Positions 42,209 to 53,976 are shown, numbered from the stretch's first letter. The stretch: DNA of 64,000 nucleotides from Fictibacillus enclensis (GCF_001457035.1 NZ_KQ758617.1:930001-994000), one strand, 5' to 3'. Notes: generated by a model from the sequence alone, not told the origin. Program-made: numbers and translations.

Positions 42209-43879
42209 TTAGATTTCCATAATAATCGGTAGGATCATCGGACGCCTTCTCGTTTTTTCGTAAAGAAATGGTGAAAGGACATCGGTGATTTCATTTTTAA
42301 TTTCTGACCATTGTCTTGTTCGTTTTTCTTCCATAAGACCATTCAGGTGCTGTTTCAAAAGGTTTTGTGCATCATTGATCAAATCGCCGGATTCTCTCAT
42401 GTAGACGAACCCTCTGGAAATAATATCAGGACCAGCTTCAATTTTAAATTCTTTCATATTGAGGCTGACAACAACAACAACTAAACCTTCTTCGGAAAGA
42501 ATCTTACGGTCTCTGAGAACAATGTTTCCGATATCTCCAATACCGCTTCCGTCTACATAAACAGATCCAGAAGGGATCTTTCCTGCGACGGATGCTTCAT
42601 TGCTGGATAAGGCCAAAACCTCACCATTATCCATCGTAAAGCAATTCTCAGGCAGAACGTCACAAGATGTGGCATGATTAATGTGCGTCTTTAACATTCT
42701 GTATTCTCCGTGAATCGGAAGGAAATACTTCGGCTTCATTAATCGGAGCATCAGCTTCTGTTCCTGTTGGCCCCCATGACCGGAGGTATGGATATCATTG
42801 AGGGATCCATGAATCACCTCAGCGCCTGCACGGAACAGCTGGTTGATCGTCTTGTTTACGCTTAATGCATTTCCTGGGATTGGAGAAGAAGAAAATACGA
42901 CCGTATCCCCAGGGATAATTTGAATTTGACGGTGGGTCCCGTTAGCAATTCTGGAAAGTGCGGCCATCGGCTCTCCCTGGCTTCCTGTACACAGAATCGT
43001 GACTTGGTTATCTGGCAGCCTGTTAATTTGAGAAGACTCGATAAAGGTGCCTTTTGGAGCCTTTATAAATCCAAGTTCCTGCCCGATGGTAATGGCGGAA
43101 TCCATGCTCCGGCCAAAGACAGCGATCTTTCTGTTATTTTGTACAGAAGCTTCCACTACCTGCTGCAGGCGGTAGATGTTAGAAGCAAACGTAGCGAAAA
43201 TCACCCGGCCGTTCACTTTTCGGAAAATATCATTGATGCTGTCACCCACGCGGCGTTCGGACATTGTAAAGCCCGGAACTTCAGCATTGGTGCTGTCGGA
43301 AAGAAGGCACAAAACACCCTCTTTTCCGATCTCGGCCATTTTTGTTAAATCTGCCGGTTCGCCGACCGGGGTAAAATCAAACTTGAAGTCGCCGGTATGT
43401 ACAATATTCCCGGGAGGTGTCTTCACAACAATTCCGAACGATTCCGGTATGCTGTGAGTGGTTCGGAAAAACGAAATGGATGTTTTTCTGAATTTAATTA
43501 CCTGGTCCTCGGTAATTTCATATAATTTTGCCCGTCTTAGCAAACCATGTTCTTCAAGTTTATTTTTAATTAGTGCAATGGCAAGCTTTCCGCCATAAAT
43601 CGGAATATTAACCTGACGAAGCAGGTAGGGAATTCCTCCGATGTGGTCTTCATGGCCGTGGGTAATGAATAGCCCTTTGATCTTGTCTTCATTTTTCACC
43701 AGGTACGTATAATCCGGGATCACGTAGTCAATGCCAAGCAGCTCGTCCTCCGGGAATTTAATTCCTGCGTCGATGAGGATGATTTCGTCTTGAAATTGAA
43801 TACCGTACGTATTCTTTCCTATCTCACCCATGCCGCCGAGGGCAAAGACTGCAGTTTGATGGTTTTTAACAAATTTCAT
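42209..43879 (-). CDS. rnjA: Ribonuclease J1
   Basis: 556 residues. A metallo-beta-lactamase/beta-CASP nuclease: [17 protein letters not shown] (metal ligands), [26 protein letters not shown], then the beta-CASP region with [16 protein letters not shown] and [14 protein letters not shown], and [11 protein letters not shown]. It has 5' exonuclease and endonuclease activity, matures 16S rRNA and drives mRNA decay in the degradosome-like network. Directly follows rpoY (3-nt gap), a conserved pair. Confidence 0.97.
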   Translation of the reverse strand: MKFVKNHQTAVFALGGMGEIGKNTYGIQFQDEIILIDAGIKFPEDELLGIDYVIPDYTYLVKNEDKIKGLFITHGHEDHIGGIPYLLRQVNIPIYGGKLAIALIKNKLEEHGLLRRAKLYEITEDQVIKFRKTSISFFRTTHSIPESFGIVVKTPPGNIVHTGDFKFDFTPVGEPADLTKMAEIGKEGVLCLLSDSTNAEVPGFTMSERRVGDSINDIFRKVNGRVIFATFASNIYRLQQVVEASVQNNRKIAVFGRSMDSAITIGQELGFIKAPKGTFIESSQINRLPDNQVTILCTGSQGEPMAALSRIANGTHRQIQIIPGDTVVFSSSPIPGNALSVNKTINQLFRAGAEVIHGSLNDIHTSGHGGQQEQKLMLRLMKPKYFLPIHGEYRMLKTHINHATSCDVLPENCFTMDNGEVLALSSNEASVAGKIPSGSVYVDGSGIGDIGNIVLRDRKILSEEGLVVVVVSLNMKEFKIEAGPDIISRGFVYMRESGDLINDAQNLLKQHLNGLMEEKRTRQWSEIKNEITDVLSPFLYEKTRRRPMILPIIMEI

Positions 43880-43882
43880 AAA

Positions 43883-44092
43883 TTATCTTTTCTCCACTTC
43901 AAAAGAGTCTGATTGTTGCTCATATTCTAGGAATTTCCCTTTAATCTCCTGAACAAACTCAATATTAAAATTTGAACCCGCAAGACTTTTTCGTACTTCC
44001 TCAATGGAGGTTGACTCCATAAATAGAGATTTAGTGTTCTCCCGAATAGGTACCTCATTTTTGTTTTCTTGATAATAAACTTTAAAAATCAT
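43883..44092 (-). CDS. rpoY: RNA polymerase epsilon subunit
   Basis: 69 residues, IFKVYYQENKNEVPIRENTK at the start, then SLFMESTSIEEVRKSLAG and NIEFVQEIKGKFLEYEQQSD. This matches YkzG/RpoY, the small auxiliary subunit of Firmicute RNA polymerase with a Gp2-like fold. TAAGGAG stands upstream of the ATG. TATAAT at the end of the preceding ORF (near 44140, minus strand) may be its promoter. Confidence 0.93.
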   Translation of the reverse strand: MIFKVYYQENKNEVPIRENTKSLFMESTSIEEVRKSLAGSNFNIEFVQEIKGKFLEYEQQSDSFEVEKR

Positions 44093-44118
44093 TTTTTCGT
44101 CTCCTTACCGTGCTAGTA

Positions 44119-44316
44119 TTAACAATATCTTCGTTCTATTATAAATGAAATAAGCATGTTTTTCATGTTTTTTTCATTATCGGCACGATGACAGGCGGAA
44201 ATACAGGGAATTTTATCGATGATCGAAAGCAAAATGCGCGTTTTTTTTGGATTAAGGTAAGGATATTCATCAATGAGTTTTTTTAATCTGTTGATGATTC
44301 GTCGTTTCCTTTTCAT
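44119..44316 (-). CDS. Hypothetical small basic protein (uncertain)
   Basis: 65-residue frame between def and rpoY: MKRKRRIINRLKKLIDEYPY, then KKTRILLSIIDKIPCISACHRADNE. The composition looks protein-like (basic head, alternating hydrophobics), but AAAGGA is 13 nt from the ATG and the frame runs through a likely rpoY promoter. I do not recognise it in other Bacilli. Confidence 0.35.
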   Translation of the reverse strand: MKRKRRIINRLKKLIDEYPYLNPKKTRILLSIIDKIPCISACHRADNEKNMKNMLISFIIERRYC

Positions 44317-44400
44317 GTGGTCATAACCGTCCTTTTTTTATAATTGGTTATAGTATGCCACCTGTTTTTTTCAGATTGCGAGGAAAATAGTGGAATAGAC

Positions 44401-44435
44401 AAAAAAATCCCTGTCACATGGACAGGGATTTTCTT
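44401..44435 (-). terminator. def terminator
   Basis: AAATCCCTGTC pairs with GACAGGGATTT around ACATG. Confidence 0.9.
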
Positions 44436-44989
44436 TATGCTCGGTTGAGGATTACAGTGGAAGGGGGTGTAAAAGGATTCTCTTTATTAATGCGGTCATA
44501 GAACATAATGCCGTCAAGATGGTCAATCTCATGTTGAAACACAATGGCGGGCATGCCTTTTAATTTTAAATCGACTTGTTCGCCTTTTATTGTAGTTCCC
44601 CTGACGGTAACTTTCGCGTAGCGCGGAACGTACCCGGGAACATCTCGGTCAACTGAAAGGCAGCCTTCGCCACCTTCGAGATAGGTGACTTTAACGGAGT
44701 GGCTGACAATTTTTGGATTGAAAAGAGCATAACTGTATAATTCACCTTGATCATCCTGGGTATGGACTGCGATGATCCGTTTGGGAATTCCGATCTGTGG
44801 GCATGCGAGACCTACTCCAGGCCGAAGGTTGTATTTTTGTGCCAGCTCGGGATTTTGACTGTTTTTTAAGAACTCAAGCATTTCTTTCGCAATTTGAATA
44901 TCCTCTTGCTGAGGAGGAAGTTCAACGTTTGTTGCCCTCTCGCGAAGAATGGGGTTGCCTTCTCGGACAATATCTTTCATGGTTAGCAT
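44435..44989 (-). CDS. def: Peptide deformylase
   Basis: Removes the formyl group from N-terminal formyl-Met of nascent proteins. The 184-residue protein has the three metal/active-site motifs: GVGLACPQIG (Cys replaces the usual Ala at one position), EGGEGCLSVD (metal Cys) and QHEIDHLDG (HExxH). The length and the insert between motifs 1 and 2 are those of Gram-positive type 2 deformylases (DefB/YkrB). GGGAGGAAA precedes the ATG. Confidence 0.95.
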   Translation of the reverse strand: MLTMKDIVREGNPILRERATNVELPPQQEDIQIAKEMLEFLKNSQNPELAQKYNLRPGVGLACPQIGIPKRIIAVHTQDDQGELYSYALFNPKIVSHSVKVTYLEGGEGCLSVDRDVPGYVPRYAKVTVRGTTIKGEQVDLKLKGMPAIVFQHEIDHLDGIMFYDRINKENPFTPPSTVILNRA

Positions 44990-46600
<1,611 letters not shown>

Positions 46601-46601
46601 T

Positions 46602-47579
46602 ATGGCTCAAATGACCATGATTCAAGCAATCACAGATGCAATGCGCACTGAATTGAAAAACAACGAAAATGTTGTTGTATTCGGTGAGGATGTTGGTCAA
46701 AACGGCGGAGTTTTCCGTGCGACAGAAGGCCTTCAATCCGAGTTTGGAGAAGATCGTGTATTTGATACTCCGCTTGCAGAGTCCGGAATCGGCGGTCTGG
46801 CGATCGGACTTGGACTAACTGGTTTCCGCCCAGTTATGGAAATTCAGTTTTTCGGTTTTGTTTTTGAGGTAATGGATTCCGTGGTGGCTCAGGCTGCACG
46901 TATGCGTTACCGTTCTGGAGGAGTGTACCACTCTCCAATCACGATCCGTTCACCATTTGGCGGCGGCGTAAAAACTCCTGAGCTTCATGCGGACAACCTA
47001 GAAGGTCTTGTGGCTCAGGCTCCTGGTATTAAGGTCGTTATTCCTTCTACACCATACGATGCTAAAGGGTTGTTAATTTCTGCAATCCGTGACAATGATC
47101 CGGTTGTATACCTTGAGCACATGAAATTGTACCGTTCTTTCCGTGGCGAAGTTCCGGAAGAAGAATATACAATTGAAATCGGAAAAGCTGATGTAAAACG
47201 TGAAGGAAAAGATGTTTCCATCATCACTTACGGTGCAATGGTTCACTCTTCTCTAAAGGCAGCAGAAGAGCTTGAAAAAGAAGGAATCTCCGCTGAAGTG
47301 GTTGACCTTCGTACAGTTAGCCCTCTTGACATTGATACAATCATTGCTTCAGTTGAGAAAACAGGACGTGCCATTGTTGTTCAAGAAGCACAGAAACAAG
47401 CAGGTGTAGGTGCGACTGTTGTTGCTGAAATCAATGACCGTGCCATCCTAAGCCTTGAAGCTCCTGTACTTCGTGTCGCTGCTCCTGATACGGTATTCCC
47501 GTTTGCAGCAGCAGAGGACGTTTGGCTTCCTGATTATAAGGATATCGTTGAAAAGGCGAAGACAGTTTATAACTTCTAA
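46602..47579 (+). CDS. pdhB: Pyruvate dehydrogenase E1 component, beta subunit
   Basis: 325-residue transketolase-like subunit that completes the E1 active site: [53 protein letters not shown] and [18 protein letters not shown] 46602 follows AAAGGAG; the in-frame ATG at 46569 lies within pdhA. A 100-nt gap precedes pdhC. Confidence 0.97.
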   Translation: MAQMTMIQAITDAMRTELKNNENVVVFGEDVGQNGGVFRATEGLQSEFGEDRVFDTPLAESGIGGLAIGLGLTGFRPVMEIQFFGFVFEVMDSVVAQAARMRYRSGGVYHSPITIRSPFGGGVKTPELHADNLEGLVAQAPGIKVVIPSTPYDAKGLLISAIRDNDPVVYLEHMKLYRSFRGEVPEEEYTIEIGKADVKREGKDVSIITYGAMVHSSLKAAEELEKEGISAEVVDLRTVSPLDIDTIIASVEKTGRAIVVQEAQKQAGVGATVVAEINDRAILSLEAPVLRVAAPDTVFPFAAAEDVWLPDYKDIVEKAKTVYNF

Positions 47580-47679
47580 TGCTAAACAACAGGTCTGAAA
47601 AAGAAATCTTTCTGATTTCTTTTTCCGCTTTTTATCCCAATAAAGCATGATTAATTTTTTACTATAGGAGGCGTTGTTA

Positions 47680-48978
47680 GTGGCATTTGAATTTAAGCTT
47701 CCCGATATCGGTGAAGGTATCCACGAAGGCGAAATTGTTAAATGGTTTGTAAAAGCAGGAGATGAAGTCAAGGAAGACGATATTCTTCTTGAAGTACAAA
47801 ATGATAAAGCAGTAGTTGAAATTCCTTCTCCAGTAGATGGAAAAATTCTTGAAGTAAAAGTAGACGAAGGAACAGTATCTGTTGTTGGTGACGTCCTTGT
47901 AACCATCGAATCCGACAGTGCGCCTGAATCTGAAGAAACAGAAGAAGCACCAGAACAGCCTAAAGCAGACGAAGAGCAAAAACCTGCTGCTGCTGAGCCT
48001 GAGCAAAAAACAGAAGCGGCAAAAACAGAACCATCTGCTGATGAGCTTGTGGATGAAAACAAGCGTGTAATCGCTATGCCTTCTGTTCGTAAATATGCAC
48101 GTGAAAAAGGCGTAGATATCCGCAAAGTTTCCGGTTCTGGAGACAATGGCCGTGTTATGAAAGAAGACATCGAGAAATTCCTGAGCGGTGATACAACTAG
48201 TCAAGATCAGGAAGCTGTAACGGCTCCTGCTGAAGCGCCTGCTGCGAAAGAAGCACCAAAAGCAATTCCTGCGGGCCAAAACGAAACACGTGAAAAAATT
48301 AAAGGTGTACGTAAAATCATTGCCAAAGCGATGGTGAACTCCAAGCACACAGCTCCTCATGTGACATTGATGGATGAAATCGATGTAACTGAGCTTGTGG
48401 CACACCGTAAGAAGTTTAAGCAGGTTGCAGCTGATAAAGGAATCAAGCTTACTTACCTTCCATATGTTGTAAAAGCATTGGTTTCTGCTGCTCGGGAATT
48501 CCCGGCAATTAATGCATCCATTGATGATGCCAATGAAGAAATCGTTTGGAAGAACTATTACAACATCGGAATCGCTGCTGATACAGACAACGGTCTAATG
48601 GTTCCTGTCGTAAAAGATGCTGACCGTAAATCCATCTTTAAAATTTCTGCGGAAATCAACGAGCTTGCTGTTAAAGCGCGTGACGGAAAACTTTCTGCTG
48701 ATGAGATGAAAGGCGGATCTGTAACGATCTCCAACATTGGTTCAGCAGGCGGACAATGGTTTACTCCGGTAATCAATCATCCGGAAGTTGCCATCCTTGG
48801 AATTGGCCGCATTGCAGAAAAAGCAGTGGTGAAAAACGGGGAAATTGTCGTAGCACCTGTTCTTGCGTTATCATTAAGCTTTGACCACCGTTTGATCGAT
48901 GGTGTAACGGCTCAAAATGCAATGAATCATATTAAGCGTTTATTGAACGATCCACAACTACTAGTAATGGAGGCGTAG
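47680..48978 (+). CDS. pdhC: Dihydrolipoyl acetyltransferase, E2 of pyruvate dehydrogenase
   Basis: 432 residues forming the complex core. Lipoyl domain 1-80 with lipoylated K43 in [10 protein letters not shown]; an Ala/Pro/Glu-rich linker; peripheral-subunit-binding domain around 130-165 ([16 protein letters not shown]); second linker; catalytic domain with [12 protein letters not shown] near the end. It transfers acetyl from lipoamide to CoA. I start at GTG 47680 (GGAGG 8 nt upstream) rather than TTG 47674. Confidence 0.96.
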   Translation: MAFEFKLPDIGEGIHEGEIVKWFVKAGDEVKEDDILLEVQNDKAVVEIPSPVDGKILEVKVDEGTVSVVGDVLVTIESDSAPESEETEEAPEQPKADEEQKPAAAEPEQKTEAAKTEPSADELVDENKRVIAMPSVRKYAREKGVDIRKVSGSGDNGRVMKEDIEKFLSGDTTSQDQEAVTAPAEAPAAKEAPKAIPAGQNETREKIKGVRKIIAKAMVNSKHTAPHVTLMDEIDVTELVAHRKKFKQVAADKGIKLTYLPYVVKALVSAAREFPAINASIDDANEEIVWKNYYNIGIAADTDNGLMVPVVKDADRKSIFKISAEINELAVKARDGKLSADEMKGGSVTISNIGSAGGQWFTPVINHPEVAILGIGRIAEKAVVKNGEIVVAPVLALSLSFDHRLIDGVTAQNAMNHIKRLLNDPQLLVMEA

Positions 48979-48982
48979 AGAA

Positions 48983-50395
48983 ATGGTTGTAGGTGATTTT
49001 CCGATTGAATTAGACACACTCGTAATTGGTTCCGGCCCTGGGGGATATGTGGCTGGAATCCGTGCTGCACAGCTTGGCCAAAAGGTTGCTGTTGCAGAAA
49101 AAGGTGAAATGGGCGGCGTATGCTTGAACGTTGGATGTATTCCTTCAAAAGCTTTGATCAATGCTGGACACCGTGTAGAACATGCTAAGCATTCCGATGA
49201 TATGGGAATTTCAGTAGAGAACGTAACTGTTGATTTTGGCAAGGTTCAAGAATGGAAATCCGGTATTGTGAAAAAGTTGACTTCTGGAGTTCAAGGTTTG
49301 CTTAAAGGGAATAAAGCGGAAATCATTCGCGGGGAAGCTTACTTCGTTAACGAAAACACAGTACGCATCATGGATGAAAAATCATCTCAAACATATACTT
49401 TCAAAAATTGCATCATTGCAACAGGTTCCCGTCCGATTGAAATTCCTGGATTTAAATGGAGTGACCGTGTTATTTCCTCAACAGGAGCACTTGCTCTTCA
49501 GGAAGTTCCTAAAAAGATGGTAGTAATCGGCGGTGGATACATTGGTATGGAGCTTGGAACTGCATTTGCAAACTTTGGCACTGAAATAACAGTGCTTGAA
49601 GGAAGCAAACAAATTCTTCCTGGCTTCGAAAAGCAAATGAGCCAAGTGGTTTCCAAACGTCTGAAGAAAAAAGGCAATGTAGAAGTGTTTACACAAGCTC
49701 TTGCCAAAGGCGTTGAAGAAACCAAAGATGGAGTTACAGTAACGGCTGAAATCAAAGGTGAAACAAAAACCTTTGAAGCAGATTATGTATTGGTTACTGT
49801 GGGACGCCGTCCAAACACTGAAGAACTCGGTCTTGAACAAGTGGGAATTGAAATGACTGAGCGTGGATTGATCAAGATTGATAAGCAATGCCAAACAAAT
49901 GTTAAAGGCATTTATGCAATCGGTGATATCGTTGAAGGACCTGCTCTTGCTCATAAGGCTTCTTATGAAGGAAAGATTGCGGCTGAGGCGATCAGCGGCC
50001 ATCCTTCTGAAATCGACTATCTTGCCATTCCAGCTGTAGTATTTACAGATCCTGAATTGGCTACTGTCGGTTATGATGAAAAGAGCGCAAAAGAAGCTGG
50101 ATTTGAAGTGAAAGCTTCCAAGTTCCCATTTGCTGCAAATGGACGTGCTCTTTCCATGAACGAAACTGACGGTTTCATGAAACTGATCACTCGTGCTGAA
50201 GATGGTTTACTTCTTGGTGCTCAAATCGCAGGTGGTAACGCCTCTGATATGATCGCTGAACTTGGACTTGCGATTGAAGCTGGAATGACAGCTGAAGACA
50301 TTGCAATGACCATCCATGCTCACCCAACATTCGGTGAGATTTCCATGGAGGCAGCGGAAGTTGCTCTTGGTTCTCCAATTCACATCGTTAAATAA
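48983..50395 (+). CDS. pdhD: Dihydrolipoamide dehydrogenase, E3
   Basis: 470-residue FAD disulfide oxidoreductase: [18 protein letters not shown] (FAD), redox pair [16 protein letters not shown] site [20 protein letters not shown], and the dimer-interface base HAHPTFGE. It re-oxidises dihydrolipoamide on E2, producing NADH, and usually also serves 2-oxoglutarate dehydrogenase. Its ATG is 4 nt after the pdhC stop, with GGAGG overlapping the pdhC 3' end. Confidence 0.97.
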   Translation: MVVGDFPIELDTLVIGSGPGGYVAGIRAAQLGQKVAVAEKGEMGGVCLNVGCIPSKALINAGHRVEHAKHSDDMGISVENVTVDFGKVQEWKSGIVKKLTSGVQGLLKGNKAEIIRGEAYFVNENTVRIMDEKSSQTYTFKNCIIATGSRPIEIPGFKWSDRVISSTGALALQEVPKKMVVIGGGYIGMELGTAFANFGTEITVLEGSKQILPGFEKQMSQVVSKRLKKKGNVEVFTQALAKGVEETKDGVTVTAEIKGETKTFEADYVLVTVGRRPNTEELGLEQVGIEMTERGLIKIDKQCQTNVKGIYAIGDIVEGPALAHKASYEGKIAAEAISGHPSEIDYLAIPAVVFTDPELATVGYDEKSAKEAGFEVKASKFPFAANGRALSMNETDGFMKLITRAEDGLLLGAQIAGGNASDMIAELGLAIEAGMTAEDIAMTIHAHPTFGEISMEAAEVALGSPIHIVK

Positions 50396-50406
50396 TAGTT
50401 ATTATC

Positions 50407-50438
50407 GAAAAAACCTTCCTGCTGGGAAGGTTTTTTTG
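50407..50438 (+). terminator. pdh operon terminator
   Basis: AAAACCTTCC pairs with GGGAAGGTTTT, then T. A second hairpin (GCGGTCCTGG/CCAGGAGCCGC, 50461-50487) follows. Confidence 0.9.
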
Positions 50439-50548
50439 TTGCATTATTTACATGAAAAAAGCGGTCCTGGGGAACCAGGAGCCGCTATTTATCCTATTTT
50501 ATGGGTTGACTGCCACCATGAAGCATAAAGTAGGAAAGGGGGATGCCT

Positions 50549-50800
50549 ATGAGAACCTTTAGCTTATTGACGCTGCTTCATGTACTTTTATGGGCAGGTT
50601 ATTTTACAGTCATTGAACTTTCTCAAAACGACAGGTCTTTTTTTGAAGTGATGTTGTTTTTCATGTTTTTGTACTTTTCCTATTTGGTATCTGTAAGGGT
50701 GTGTCAGTCAACATTTTCTGCTTTAAAAAGTACGTTATGTTCATCCGTTTTATTTCTTTTAACAAAGTTGACAATGCTGTCTTTACCTTTTTTACTCTGA
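50549..50800 (+). CDS. Small membrane protein
   Basis: 83 residues with three hydrophobic segments (LLTLLHVLLWAGYFTVIE, FFEVMLFFMFLYFSYLVSV, LCSSVLFLLTKLTMLSLPFL), N-terminal Met-Arg. ATG 50549 is 6 nt after AAAGGGGG. I do not recognise the family. It converges on a transporter fragment 3 nt away. Confidence 0.6.
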   Translation: MRTFSLLTLLHVLLWAGYFTVIELSQNDRSFFEVMLFFMFLYFSYLVSVRVCQSTFSALKSTLCSSVLFLLTKLTMLSLPFLL

Positions 50801-50803
50801 TTT

Positions 50804-51106
50804 TCATATGCTGGCGAGTTCTTCACGCAATGTTTTTACCATTGAGAACATCATTGTAATAAGGATAAAGGCAAAGGGGAAGGCAGTGATAATTGCAGCG
50901 GTCTGAAGTCCCTGTAGTTCTCCTGACCAGAGAAGAACAGCAGCTGTGGCTGCCTGAACGATTCCCCACATAAATTTGATTTTATTTGACGGATAAAGGC
51001 TGCCGTTGGACGTCTGCATGCCAAGAACAAATGTTGCTGAGTCCGCAGATGTAATAAAGAATGTGGCAATTAACAGGATTGCAACCACCGATAATGTTTC
51101 ACCCCT
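50804..51106 (-). pseudogene. C-terminal fragment of a BCCT (OpuD-type) transporter
   Basis: About 100 codons that match the C-terminal end of betaine/carnitine/choline transporters: LIATFFITSADSATFVLGMQ, SNKIKFMWGIVQAATAAVLL and GELQGLQTAAIITAFPFAFI. Full-length members have about 500 residues and 12 membrane helices; here the frame is closed by a stop just upstream of GETLSVVAIL and nothing recognisable precedes it. So only the last two or three helices survive. Likely a decayed osmoprotectant importer. Confidence 0.85.
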
Positions 51107-51253
51107 TTACTAAAGAAATTTTTTTTAGTTTCAGGTCCATTCAAAGTATCGACTTCATCCTCCAAGTTAATAGGATATCGAACATAAAAAAAGAAGTCTA
51201 ACCAAAAGGTAGGACTGCGCCCATTAAAATTACACCTGTGATGTTAACCCGTT

Positions 51254-51667
51254 TTATTTTCTTTTATAGTAGTACATAATCCTTCCATTAAATAAATGAA
51301 GCTCGGCATCCAGATGCTTAGCCAGGAACTTGCAGAATTCATTTGCTTTTCCTTTATCACCATGGGTAAATCCTTCAGGAAGGGTAACTTGAATATAGGG
51401 GATGGATCCTGCTTCATTATCTACCCCAACCATAATGTATCTAAACCGCATTTTATCATTGCTGTTTAAATAAAACCATTGGCCTTTTGCATGGCTCTTC
51501 TCTTCAATGGTGTAGGGAAAAGCTGATTCCCCGTATTGCCAACCCAGCTGGGAACCGGTTTTGTTGGTGATGTCCTTGTAATAATGGAAGAGATCCTTTA
51601 CTTCATCGATTGAAATGGTTTGTTGCTTTGAAGCCGGCACTAACTTAATATAAGCATTTTCCTGCAA
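51254..51667 (-). CDS. DUF1885 family protein
   Basis: 137 residues: AYIKLVPASKQQTISIDEVK at the start, then YHYKDIT-type helix, QLGWQYGESAFPYTIEEK and YIMVGVDNEAG...YIQVTLPEG. The layout matches DUF1885, a small soluble family limited to Bacillaceae, function unknown. TTG start with GGGGA 7 nt upstream. Confidence 0.75.
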   Translation of the reverse strand: MQENAYIKLVPASKQQTISIDEVKDLFHYYKDITNKTGSQLGWQYGESAFPYTIEEKSHAKGQWFYLNSNDKMRFRYIMVGVDNEAGSIPYIQVTLPEGFTHGDKGKANEFCKFLAKHLDAELHLFNGRIMYYYKRK

Positions 51668-51884
51668 GGTGAATCCCCGCTTTCTTTAAAATCATCCATT
51701 ATATAATACACCAACAAGTTTATCATTATTTAAAATATTTTGACAATAAATGTTTATGAGTAGAGTCAGAGGGGAAAAAGATATAAATTGTAAGATGTTA
51801 TAAAACACATTTCAGCGAATATAGTTGTGATATATTGCAAGCATAGCAGCCCGTTTTACGAATGAATTTAAAGGAGGGGTTACT

Positions 51885-52184
51885 GTGGAAATTTTTGAAA
51901 AGCTATACGATGAACAAGAAAATGTGGGGGTCAGGTTCGTTGGTTTTACAACGGAGGATGTTCGTTATGATTTTGGAATTGTTCACACGAATATGTTTTT
52001 CGGAAAGCCGCTGGTTATCTGTATGCAGACAGGGCGATCTGCGCTTTTAGATGCCAATGACTTGCAAAATTATGAGTACTTGCAACGGGTATTCCAAATT
52101 CATTCTTTAAAAGAAGTGAAAGATTTGTCCTTATTTTTTGAAGAGTCGGTTCCCCACATACCTGCTTCTGAACAATATGATTAA
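51885..52184 (+). CDS. DUF3055 family protein
   Basis: 99 residues: EIFEKLYDEQENVGVRFVGF, TEDVRYDFGIVHTNMFFGKP and QTGRSALLDANDLQNYEYLQ. It corresponds to DUF3055, a small SAV4209-like barrel of unknown function found across Bacilli. GTG start with AAGGAGGGG. It lies just upstream of the SR1 RNA. Confidence 0.78.
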   Translation: MEIFEKLYDEQENVGVRFVGFTTEDVRYDFGIVHTNMFFGKPLVICMQTGRSALLDANDLQNYEYLQRVFQIHSLKEVKDLSLFFEESVPHIPASEQYD

Positions 52185-52202
52185 TTATCCTAATTAAATA
52201 AA

Positions 52203-52251
52203 TGTGACACACTAATTAATGGTTGACAAAATGAATGTGACATAATATTAT
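52203..52251 (+). promoter_or_regulatory. SR1 promoter with two CcpN-like sites
   Basis: TTGACA (52223-52228), 17 nt, TATTAT (52246-52251). TGTGACACACT (52203-52213) and TGTGACATAAT (52236-52246) each match the CcpN consensus TRTGHYATAYW at 10 of 11 positions, 33 bp apart (about three turns). CcpN represses SR1 under glycolytic conditions in B. subtilis. Confidence 0.75.
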
Positions 52252-52257
52252 AGAGAT

Positions 52258-52460
52258 AAGAATAAAAGCGCTTACATGAAAAGGAGATGTTTTAAGATGG
52301 GAGAAATCATTTGCCAAACATGTGACAACACTATTGAACATTTTGAAGATGAAAAAGTAACGAAGTTATATTCCAATAAATGCCCGAACTGCTCAAGCAC
52401 AAACGAAAAAAAATAGGGAAGATAAAGGACCCGGCATACTAAAAGCCGGGTCCTTTGATA
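52258..52460 (+). ncRNA. sr1: Dual-function regulatory RNA SR1
   Basis: Transcription from the promoter above would begin near 52258 and end after the hairpin AAAGGACCCGGC/GCCGGGTCCTTT (52424-52456), giving about 200 nt, close to the 205 nt of B. subtilis SR1. SR1 base-pairs with ahrC mRNA to block translation of the arginine regulator, and also encodes the peptide SR1P. It keeps the B. subtilis position beside speA. TAAAAGCGCTTACA (52264-52277) resembles a cre box with one mismatch. Ends are estimates. Confidence 0.82.
52297..52416 (+). CDS. SR1P, GapA-binding peptide
   Basis: 39 residues, MGEIICQTCDNTIEHFEDEK then VTKLYSNKCPNCSSTNEKK. It aligns with B. subtilis SR1P (same CxxC, HxFEDEKVTxLY core and second Cys pair). 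SR1P binds GapA, protects gapA mRNA and promotes the GapA-RNase J1 interaction. The pattern C6-x2-C9 ... C29-x2-C32 suggests a zinc ribbon. AAGGAG stands 10 nt upstream of the ATG. Confidence 0.92.
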   Translation: MGEIICQTCDNTIEHFEDEKVTKLYSNKCPNCSSTNEKK

Positions 52461-52462
52461 TT
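52424..52462 (+). terminator. SR1 terminator
   Basis: AAAGGACCCGGC pairs with GCCGGGTCCTTT; short T-tail. Confidence 0.75.
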
Positions 52463-52465
52463 GAA

Positions 52466-52492
52466 AAACGCCTGGAAGTTTATCCAGGCGTC
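52466..52492 (-). terminator. speA terminator
   Basis: ACGCCTGG pairs with CCAGGCGT; the minus strand continues with TTTT. Confidence 0.8.
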
Positions 52493-52497
52493 TGTTC

Positions 52498-53976
52498 TTA
52501 ACGGATTGCGATATGCTCTTTAATGACTTTGATCATTTTCAAATCCGGATCTTCAGGTCCTTGAACTGGAAGACCAGCTTCAATCGTTTCTTTAACATAA
52601 TTCAGGTTCTCTTGAGTAATAATTTCTCCTGGAATGAAAATTGGAATACCAGGAGGATACACCATCAGAAACTCCGCAATGATTCTTCCGGCGGATTCTT
52701 CAAATGGAATACTTTCCGTATCGGCATAAAACGCATCGCGCGGTGACAAAGCAAGAACCGGAATATCCGGAACGTGTACCGGGAGTGGCTGAACCGGCTT
52801 GCCGCCAGGGTTTTTTCCGAAGTGCTCAGCCATTTTTTTTAATGCATGAACAAGGACCATAATATTTTTTTCGTGGTCTGCGGTAGTAATCAAACAGAGG
52901 ATATTATACAGATCGGAAAGCTCTACTTCGATGTTATTTTCCTCGCGGAGCCATACTTCTGCATCGTAACCTGTGATGCCAAGATCTTTTACTGAAATCA
53001 GCAGTTTTGTAGGATCAAGATCATAGGTTGCTTCTTTTCCCAGTATTTCCTCACCCACGCAGTACAGCAGGGGAATCTGGTTGATCTTCTCTCTTGCCTC
53101 ATTGGCTAATTTAATGGTTTTTTCAATGATGCTGTATCCTTCAGTAGCAAGACGCTTGCGGGCTGTATCGAGTGATGCAAGCAGAATATAAGAAGTGGAT
53201 GTGGTGGTTAGCATACTTAAAATGGTTTGCACGCGTTTTGCTGAAACAAGCCCTTCTTTTATATTCAGTATTGAACTACCGGTCAAGGATCCGCCCAATT
53301 TATGAACAGAGGTCGCGGCCATGTCTGCTCCAGCCTGCATGGCTGACAGAGGCATTTTATCATGGAAATGAATGAGTACGCCATGAGCTTCATCCACGAG
53401 AACAGGAACATGATAGCTATGGGCAATGTCCACAATCTCGCTTAGGTTGGCTGAAATGCCATAATACGTTGGATTAATGACAAGAACCGCTTTGGCATCC
53501 TGGTTTTGCTCGAGCGCCTTTTTCACGCTCTGAGGTGTAATGCCATGAGAGATCCCCAAATCGCGGTCAATTTCCGGATGAATGAAAACAGGGGTGGCTC
53601 CGGAAAAGACGATCGCCGTCATGATGGATTTATGCACATTGCGCGGGACGATAATTTTATCTCCCGGCGAAACAACGGACATAATCATGGTCATGATGGC
53701 GCCGCTTGTCCCCTGGACAGAAAAAAACGTGTGATCTGCTCCGAATGCCTGGGCGGCAAGATCCTGCGCCTTTTTAATCATCCCTTTGGGCTGATGAAGG
53801 TCATCAAGTGGTGCAATATTAATCAAATCAATCGATAATGCGTTTTCGCCGATAAAATCCCTGAACTCAGGATCCATTCCCTGGCCTTTCTTATGACCGG
53901 GAATATGGAATTGGTAAGGGTTACGTTTGGCATGTTCTTTCAAGCCGGTAAATAAAGGGGTTTCATGTTGTGACAA
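52498..53976 (-). CDS. speA: Arginine decarboxylase (biosynthetic, PLP-dependent)
   Basis: Decarboxylates arginine to agmatine, the first step of polyamine synthesis. The 492-residue fold-type I enzyme has FHIPGHKKGQGMDPEF near the N-terminus, SVQGTSGAIMTMIM, VDEAHGVLIHFHD, the PLP lysine in TSVHKLGGSLTGSS, and the C-terminal YPPGIPIFIPGE. I choose the TTG at 53976 (GAGGTG 6 nt upstream), which gives MSQHETPLFTGL, matching the known B. subtilis N-terminus; the ATG at 54030 adds 18 unsupported residues. Confidence 0.95.
   Translation of the reverse strand: MSQHETPLFTGLKEHAKRNPYQFHIPGHKKGQGMDPEFRDFIGENALSIDLINIAPLDDLHQPKGMIKKAQDLAAQAFGADHTFFSVQGTSGAIMTMIMSVVSPGDKIIVPRNVHKSIMTAIVFSGATPVFIHPEIDRDLGISHGITPQSVKKALEQNQDAKAVLVINPTYYGISANLSEIVDIAHSYHVPVLVDEAHGVLIHFHDKMPLSAMQAGADMAATSVHKLGGSLTGSSILNIKEGLVSAKRVQTILSMLTTTSTSYILLASLDTARKRLATEGYSIIEKTIKLANEAREKINQIPLLYCVGEEILGKEATYDLDPTKLLISVKDLGITGYDAEVWLREENNIEVELSDLYNILCLITTADHEKNIMVLVHALKKMAEHFGKNPGGKPVQPLPVHVPDIPVLALSPRDAFYADTESIPFEESAGRIIAEFLMVYPPGIPIFIPGEIITQENLNYVKETIEAGLPVQGPEDPDLKMIKVIKEHIAIR

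Noticed and set aside
47448-48405. Two long minus-strand frames opposite pdhC
   Set aside because: Shadows of the Ala/Pro/Glu-rich linkers of pdhC; no start signals.
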